NCBI GenBank assembly: GCA_013146195.2
Contig: CM028381.1
Span: 94,939,255-95,003,254 of the forward strand
DNA: 64,000 nt
From: Codonopsis lanceolata
Lineage: Eukaryota; Streptophyta; Magnoliopsida; Asterales; Campanulaceae
Reading direction: 5' to 3'
Shown here: positions 57,580 to 64,000 of the stretch, piece by piece
Numbering within the stretch: position 1 is the first letter of the stretch
How the letters are laid out: each line of letters opens with the position of its first letter
Position numbers and translations under genes: made by a program
Notes under the pieces: generated by a model
Seen by the model: only the letters and a program-made list of their open reading frames with translations
The model's database searches: none
Told to the model about the DNA's origin: nothing

Positions 57580-58177
57580 ATGGGTGGGGCTAACCACACC
57601 CTAATTTTCTATTTTTACACCCCACTTAAAAATATTATATAAATATCATAGAGTAAAGACCTAATAAACCCTTTTACTAAAAATATTACAGAAATGTCAT
57701 TTCCATTATTGGTTGTTTCGGCTATGGTGTGATCATTGTGATGAACACACTTTGTGACGTTCGGCCACCATAAGATGAACACCCACATTGGAGTTCGGCC
57801 ACTATGAGATGAACACTCCCATTGAAGTTCGACCACCATGAGATGAACACTCTCATTTTACGCATTCGGCCACCATGGGATGAATACTTCCATTGGTGTT
57901 CCGCCACCATGAAATGAACATCTCATTGGCGTTCGGCCACTGAGATGAACAATCTCAGTTCATCTCATTTTGTAGCGTTCGGTCACCATGAGATGAACAC
58001 TTACATTGGAGTTCGGCCACCATGAGATGAACACTCTCATTGGAGTTCAGCCAATGTGAGATGATTTGGAAATTGAGATGAGATAAGTGTAAAATTGGTA
58101 GTTAGGTGGGGTGTAGAGAGAGATGTGAGAAAATATTGAGGTGTAGAGATAGGAAATTGGGTTGTCGTTAGCCTCAC
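57580..58177. mobile_element. MULE-like MITE with minisatellite core (about 600 bp)
   Basis: Left GTGGGGCTAACCACACCCTA and reversed right GTGAGGCTAACGACAACCCA form inverted termini. TTTAGTATT and TTTAGTAAG flank it (7 of 9 match), compatible with a 9-bp Mutator-type duplication. No transposase. Confidence 0.65.
57735..58065. repeat. Minisatellite inside the MITE (unit about 35-45 bp, eight or nine copies)
   Basis: Units of ttcggccaccatgagatgaac followed by a short variable link. Confidence 0.88.
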
Positions 58178-59420
58178 TTTAGTAAGAATAAGTAAATTTC
58201 TTATAAGTCTTTGGGTGAACTACTATTAGCACTTCAATTTAGAACCAGGGTACTTCGAAGTAAGCATCATGTACAAGTAAATTGAAATTGTATGATAGAG
58301 TGTCGTGGTAGAAAATTAGAGTACCAATAGTCTAGCTTTTTTTATTATAAGGTTAAAACTTAGGTAAGACGGTCTTACAAATACTTTTGGTAAGATAGAT
58401 GCTCTTTACCCAACTTATCGCGTGTTGGTGGGTTGAGTTGTGAGAGAGTGAAATTTCATCTTACGAATTAAGATCCGTAAGACTGTCTTATAGGAGACCT
58501 ACCCATATTATGATATTGATTTTCATATTTCTAATTTTAATCTAGCTAGGGTGCTCAACATGTGCACTTTAGACCTAAGCTAGCTTTTACCATTTTCTAA
58601 CTCTCAATCTCATAACTTTTTTAAAAAAATTACTGGTATTAAAAATTTTCCAAATTTGAATGGTAGTCAAAATTGCAAAAGAAAGATGTCCAAAAATTCA
58701 AATTAATACTACTCCCCCGGCCTAAAAATAATGCCTACTACCCTTGTCCTAAAAATGCCTTTTACATGAGCTTTAGAAAAGCATTGCACCATTGGGCCGG
58801 CCAGCCTGGGTAGGATCCAGTGGGCCAATGACATTTTTTAGGTTGGATCGAACTGTCCCAGCCTGTCAATAGCCTATGGGTCGATTCGGTCCGACTCAAA
58901 ATAAAATCAACCATAAACATAAAGTAATAAAATTTATAAATTACTAAAACTAAATAATCGTCTGTTTAAATTTAATAAAAACAATTGACTTGATTATTTA
59001 TATAAAGTTTTACAAGTGGTAAAAATGATTTCTAAAAGGTAAGTTTCAAAGTGGACAATTATTTTTAATTTATTTCATAACAAACAACATAGTCACTTTC
59101 TCCTAAATCACCAGAGGGCAATAACAATATAATAGCACATGAGAAAAAGACAACCAAAACAACAAAAGAAACAAAGAGATCCCTTCTACTCACTTAATCA
59201 CCTAGGCACATATCTCTCTGTATACGGTTTTTGCTTCAAACAAGAAGATATTAGAATCTGAAGAAAAACAATCATTCTGATGACTGCTAAGTTGCCAACA
59301 ACTGTAGTAACAATTTAATAATGATACTAAAAACTATTTGAAATATGGTGATCATCATAGTATTAACAGCAACATTAAAAGATTATGTCAACAATTTTCC
59401 ACTAATTCCAACAAATATAA
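58178..59420. other. No gene; fragments of repeats
   Basis: Contains two facing copies of the gtaagacggtcttac-type motif (58365-58390 and 58470-58495), perhaps a short MITE of about 130 bp. A Stowaway-like end (actcccccggcctaaaaat) lies at 58711. Otherwise AT-rich. Confidence 0.5.
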
Positions 59421-59424
59421 AATA

Positions 59425-59471
<47 letters not shown>
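59425..59471. repeat. (TA)n microsatellite
   Basis: About 23 TA units. Confidence 0.95.
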
Positions 59472-59476
<5 letters not shown>

Positions 59477-59510
59477 GACAATTTAAGCAAATTGCTAAAT
59501 AATGGACTTC

Positions 59511-59511
59511 T

Positions 59512-59547
<36 letters not shown>

Positions 59548-59564
59548 ATGTTTATATATGTATA

Positions 59565-59639
<75 letters not shown>
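59511..59639. repeat. (TA)n microsatellite with GT interruptions
   Basis: Long TA run; the Tyr/Ile ORF over it is compositional. Confidence 0.95.
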
Positions 59640-59641
<2 letters not shown>

Positions 59642-61000
59642 AATGGGTTGGGCAGACCGAAAAAAGCCTGGACTTTTTTTTATCCAAATCCGGATAATCC
59701 ATGACCCTGTTGGCCCGGGCAAAAATAACACAACATTTGTTAGATTGCCAATATCTGAAGCCCGACCTATCAAAATATTGGATAGGTTGACCGGCCCATT
59801 AAGTTGTGCTTTTTTGTCGTCTTTACCCATAACAAGGGCGAACCCAATGGGTCCAGTCTTAGTCTTAGCAATCAGGCCACTTCCATTTTGTTTGAATTCT
59901 TCATATTTTTTAAATAAATAAATAAATAAATATTGGATTATCTTTCATAACTAAAAAATAAAATGGGTAGTTGAAATAATTGTTTAACTAGTTAGTATCC
60001 GTACAATGCACGATTTTAATAAAAAATTTGGTAGAAGTTGTTTATAATTAGATGATTTTCTAAATTTATTATAATTAACTAATAATTATAATACTTTGAA
60101 CAAAACAAAAATAAGGTAAATATTGAAATTGATCATATGAATGTTAATTGAAATATTTTCGTACAAATTTTCTTTAAAAAACTTAAAATTGAAGTAATTA
60201 ATAATCAATAGAAATAAATTAATTAGTTACTTTCTATTGAAATTGATTATTTTAACAGAAAGTCAATACATGGCCGCAGTTGACTTTTGTTTGTAGCAAT
60301 CAATAAATAATAGATATAGATTAATAAAAGAAAAAACAACATAAAATTGTCATGTGAATATTTTGTAGGAGTATAAATTAAATGGTATGGAAAGAAAAAG
60401 AAGGGATGAGATTGAAGAGCTTCAGTCAAAGTTGAACCGGTAGAAATTAAATAGGATAAAATTTAGTTTAATATTAAGTTATATTTGACAAAAACAAAAT
60501 CTTTTCTCATTTTACAAAAGACACAATTTTTATTTGTAAATCTCTATTATAAATCCGATGGTAAGACTATATCCTAAATATGTTTTATTTATCAGACTAG
60601 TTTTAGGATTTTTATCCTGAACTTTTTATGAGTAAAACTTTCTTATAAATTTTAAAAGGGATAAAATTTAGTTTTAATAGAAATATGGAAAAAACAAAAA
60701 GCTTCCACTAGCCATAGTAGGGAAGAGAAAATGATGAGAATCGAAGAGTCCCAGTAAAGTGTAACACGTATAAATCAAATAAAAATATATCTTAAACTAA
60801 TCTATTTTGGTAAAAAAAACGTTTACCATTTCACAGGAAGGTGACACGTGGTAGCACAAAATTTCTTTAAAACTTTTATCATTTCACTGAAAGTCGCCTC
60901 GTGGCAACAACGACTTCTGTTTTAGTAATAATTAATAGAAGTAGCAATATTGGCATAGCTTTATCTAGTTAAAGCTGAAGGGACCCGTGTGGATCCTTCT
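59640..61000. other. No gene recognised
   Basis: 59640-59900 has GGGCAGACC/CCCGGGC-type words as in short DNA transposons, but no paired ends were established. The rest is AT-rich. Confidence 0.45.
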
Positions 61001-62337
61001 CACGTGTCATGCCACCGAGGACGACACCTCACTTGATTGCACGACATTACAAAGAAAACGCGACGAGACGAACCACTAGAGTGTCGGCCTTGGCACCTCA
61101 GCCTAGAACATCGACCTCGGTGCAACCATGTCGTTGGCATAGATGGCCGAGCCCAGTTTCCCACCAATCGCCGAGATTGATAGATGGACAAGTGGCAAAG
61201 CTCCATTCGATAAACATGATTGTGTTCGCTGCAGAGCATGATCCATTCCTCTAACCCACTTACTGACATGTTAGGTACAGAAGCCAGAATACAGAACCAA
61301 TGGAAAACCTCCAGCTAACCGACCAACCACCTTGTTATCCCCTCGGTTGATTTCCCTTGATAGCATGAGTCGCACACAACTGACTATACATATCCCTCCA
61401 GGCTTCCCATTATTAGGTTAGACTATCTTTCACTAGTCAAGCACACACACATTCTAATATTCACGCCTCGCGATCCAAGTGATTCACGTGAAGTCGCTCC
61501 TTTATACTTATATTGATTATCACGTCGGAGGGTTCTAGCTAGGCTCACCCCCAGGTCCCTGACTGTCTGTTTCCAAGTGATCTGGAGGTAAACGAAGATC
61601 TCTCCTGTTCTTTTTCATGCATCATTCGAGTTCTTAGCGCTAATCCAAGCCTTACGTACATTTTCAGATGCGGTCACCCATTTTTTGGCGTGATCAAGAG
61701 CAAATAAAGTTATATAACCCTTGGAAACTACATAAAAGTATTACTACATTTGTTCCAAAATGAGTGTCCCTTTTAGTTATTCTTATTAATTTGCATTTGG
61801 GTTTATTTGACTTTTTTGGCCTGGTGAGCAATCTTGTGGGCCTTGACGGACATTGAAAATGCAAGGGGGAGAGATTGTATTACCTCCAACCCAGTGGCGG
61901 ATCCAGAAAACTACTTCAATGAAGAATATAACATAGCCATATAAACAAATCCCACAAAAGCTATTAATGCTAAGAATCACTTTATAATGTATTGTTGCAA
62001 AGAATGTTAGATGTACAAGTTAGACCAAAAAATTTCGATTAAAAAAAGCACTCAAATCCACTTAACCCAAATGAGAAATCTTCTTATAATCATGCAGCCA
62101 ACTTATCAAATAAATAAGGTGGAAATTTTGATATACATATGAACATCATAGATAAAATGATGATTAATAAACATGTGATAAAATATTAATTACATTTAAA
62201 ATCTTAAACCCAGTAGAAACTAAAAATCAATAATGTTTTTGAGTGGGGTCCTTAATATAAAATGATGTCGTTTTGTGAGTAAAAGAAATATTTTTTCCTC
62301 TTGAATGGGCTCCCGTGAGCCAAAAGTATATGTGTGT
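61001..62337. other. No gene recognised; GC-richer block at 61000-61650
   Basis: 61000-61260 is GC-rich with overlapping 81- and 89-aa frames on opposite strands, neither recognised. Could be part of an unidentified element. Confidence 0.4.
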
Positions 62338-63330
62338 CTGTCACATTTCCCAAACAACATCGGTTAGATGTATGGGCTCGTGTGTCTTATAAGTGGTCAC
62401 TCTGTACCAATAGACACCAACATCATCTATGAACTTGTGGGTGAGTTTTGGTGGGCCTAGTCGAGCCAGATGCTTATTGAGTCAGTGTGTAAAACACACG
62501 TAGCAGACTAGGCTTTCTGCTCGAGGCATTATAAATGATATCATAGCGGGTCCCGGTAAAAAAATGTTAAACACATCACCCAGGATGTTGATCTTTTGGG
62601 CCTTGACAAATATGGATATGACGTTTAAGTGATGACGATTGTAATTCCCCTAAACCTACATCGGTTAGATGTGTGCCTTATAAGTGGTCATCCATTACCA
62701 CTAGGCACCAACATCATTCATAGACTTTTAGGTGCGTTTGTGGCAGGCCTATTTGACCCAGATGCTCAGTGGGCCAATGTGTGGGTCTGCGTAGCTATCT
62801 GGACTTTCGGGCTCGGGTCGTTACAACTGAAGAGTAATGCCCCAAAACTCATATCATGTGATTTTTGTGTGTGTATGTGTGCCTCCCACTACCAATGGAG
62901 CATCAACATCATCTATGAACTTTTTGATTGGGCCTATGGTGGTGAGCTAATTTGTAAACCACGCGTAGCAGCTCTAGGTATTATACACGGTATTAGGGTA
63001 GGTCTCATATGAAAATGTGTTAAACACACTACCCCATGTGTTAGTCATGGATTGTGAATATGTGATACCCCTTAATCCACATCGATTAGATGTGGGGCTT
63101 GTGTATGCCTTATAAGTGGACACTCCACTATACTAGACACCAACATCATCCATAGATATTTAATAAACTTGTGGTGGGCCTAGTTAACCTAGGTACTTAG
63201 TGGGTCAGAGTGTGGACCATATGTAGCATATTGGACTTCGGGTTTAGGGTGTTAAAAACTAGATGATGAACTTTTTAGTGAAGCCTAATTGACCCAAATG
63301 CTTAACTGGGTCAGTGTGTTGTGTGAATCA
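62338..63330 (+). repeat. Tandem LTR-like repeats (about 190 bp core, four diverged copies)
   Basis: Copies begin near 62338, 62640, 62860 (partial) and 63061. They share acatcggttagatgt, ccttataagtgg, caccaacatcat and a t-g-g-g-c-c-tagt-type block. The second runs from TGTAATTCCCC (62640) to GGGTCGTTACA (62825), with the TG...CA ends of a small LTR. Suggests TRIM-type mini-LTRs in tandem. Confidence 0.65.
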
Positions 63331-64000
63331 TGAAAACGGAGTTGACTTTCGATCTCGGGGCACTACGGAAGATGCTTTGAAATCGTTCTGATCTTCGATA
63401 TATGAGACATCTTGTCGACTGAAGTTGGAAACTAAGACACACACCTGACACGCTCACAATGAGTGAAAGTGGTAGTGAAAAAATTAGAAGTAAACTTACA
63501 GAAAAATTGTTGATAAGAATGTGCATAGTTTTAAAAAATTATTAATGGCAAGATCATCTCAATTACTAATGACCGGATCAAATACTATGAAAAGTATACT
63601 ATAAGTACTAGTTTGGTAGTTGCTTTCAGTCAAGAACAAAAGAGAGCTACCCGGTTTGTTTATGAAAATTTGAAACCATTACCGAACCGTTTGCTAAAAA
63701 GAGGGAAGCAAACCTATCGATTTGATTTAATTTGCTTTGGTTTAGCGGTTTGACGGTTTACACTTAAGTTTCAAAACCAATGAGAAGTTGTGAAATTGCT
63801 AATGTGACGCTTTCTCATTCTTCAACTTTCACGTCAATAATTTCTTGAATTCTACGTTCTAATCTCCAATTCAAAATTAGTGTCTCATATTTTATTTTAG
63901 GATGTCCCAAAATAAGTGGCCTCATTTCCTTTAGGAAAGCTTTTTATACCAATTGTCCAACACATCCTTTTTACTTATTAGGCAAAAAGGCCAGTGTATC
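63331..64000. other. No gene recognised
   Basis: AT-rich; near 63880-63930 a caaaattagtgtctcat and tgtcccaaaataagtgg pair resembles a Stowaway fragment running to the window end. Confidence 0.4.

Noticed and set aside
59511..59830. Tyr/Ile-repeat ORFs
   Set aside because: Translation of a (TA)n microsatellite.
61000..61269. Overlapping 81- and 89-aa ORFs
   Set aside because: No domain, no supporting context; GC-rich sequence leaves frames open by chance.

Overview
This is a repeat-rich window of a flowering-plant (eudicot-type) nuclear genome. The evidence is spliced plant genes (a plastid glycolate/glycerate translocator, a peroxisomal 4CL-like ligase, an intronless MAPKKK), a plant-type U2 snRNA promoter, and dense nested LTR retrotransposons and MITEs. 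Several short copies of a near-palindromic motif around 'gtaagacggtcttac' recall repeats I associate with Caryophyllales, but that placement is weak. There is a 100-N assembly gap at 14739-14838.

Layout. 1-9516: remains of a Tekay/Del-type chromovirus with a 3.2-kb LTR. A related 3.35-kb solo LTR (1548-4900) is inserted in its RNase H. 9517-11950: gag-protease remnant of a second Ty3/gypsy family. 12286-14738: tandem 1.69-kb units carrying U2 snRNA genes on the minus strand; the second is cut by the gap. 14839-18722: minus-strand Ty1/copia remnant with a 1,045-bp LTR. 19246-19880: foldback sequence with a MITE in its loop. 20553-23914: six-exon 4CL-like gene with two frame breaks and a GC-AG intron. 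24311-32812: a run of DNA-transposon derivatives, including a hAT element with a perfect 8-bp TSD, a long foldback element with inverted minisatellite arms, and a second hAT MITE inserted into those arms. 34507-47911: a Tat-lineage Ty3/gypsy element (perfect 5-bp TSD GTTAA) containing another LTR element (39022-45530), which itself contains a 1.8-kb solo LTR (42757-44551, perfect TSD CTATT). 48142-49331: two more terminal-inverted-repeat elements. 49619-55176: intact eight-exon PLGG1 gene. 55661-57056: convergent minus-strand MAPKKK gene with one G-run frameshift. 57580-64000: MITEs, (TA)n tracts and a tandem set of about 190-bp LTR-like repeats.

How the genes relate. The three host protein genes are independent. 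PLGG1 moves glycolate out of, and glycerate into, chloroplasts in photorespiration. The 4CL-like protein ends in a peroxisomal SRL signal and resembles the enzyme that activates p-coumarate for the ubiquinone ring. The kinase belongs to the stress-type MEKK group. The U2 repeats supply a spliceosomal RNA. Everything else is mobile DNA in various states of decay. The least-explained item is the inner LTR element (39022-45530): its protease is followed not by reverse transcriptase and most of integrase but by an unrecognised reading frame that rejoins a normal pol 3' end.
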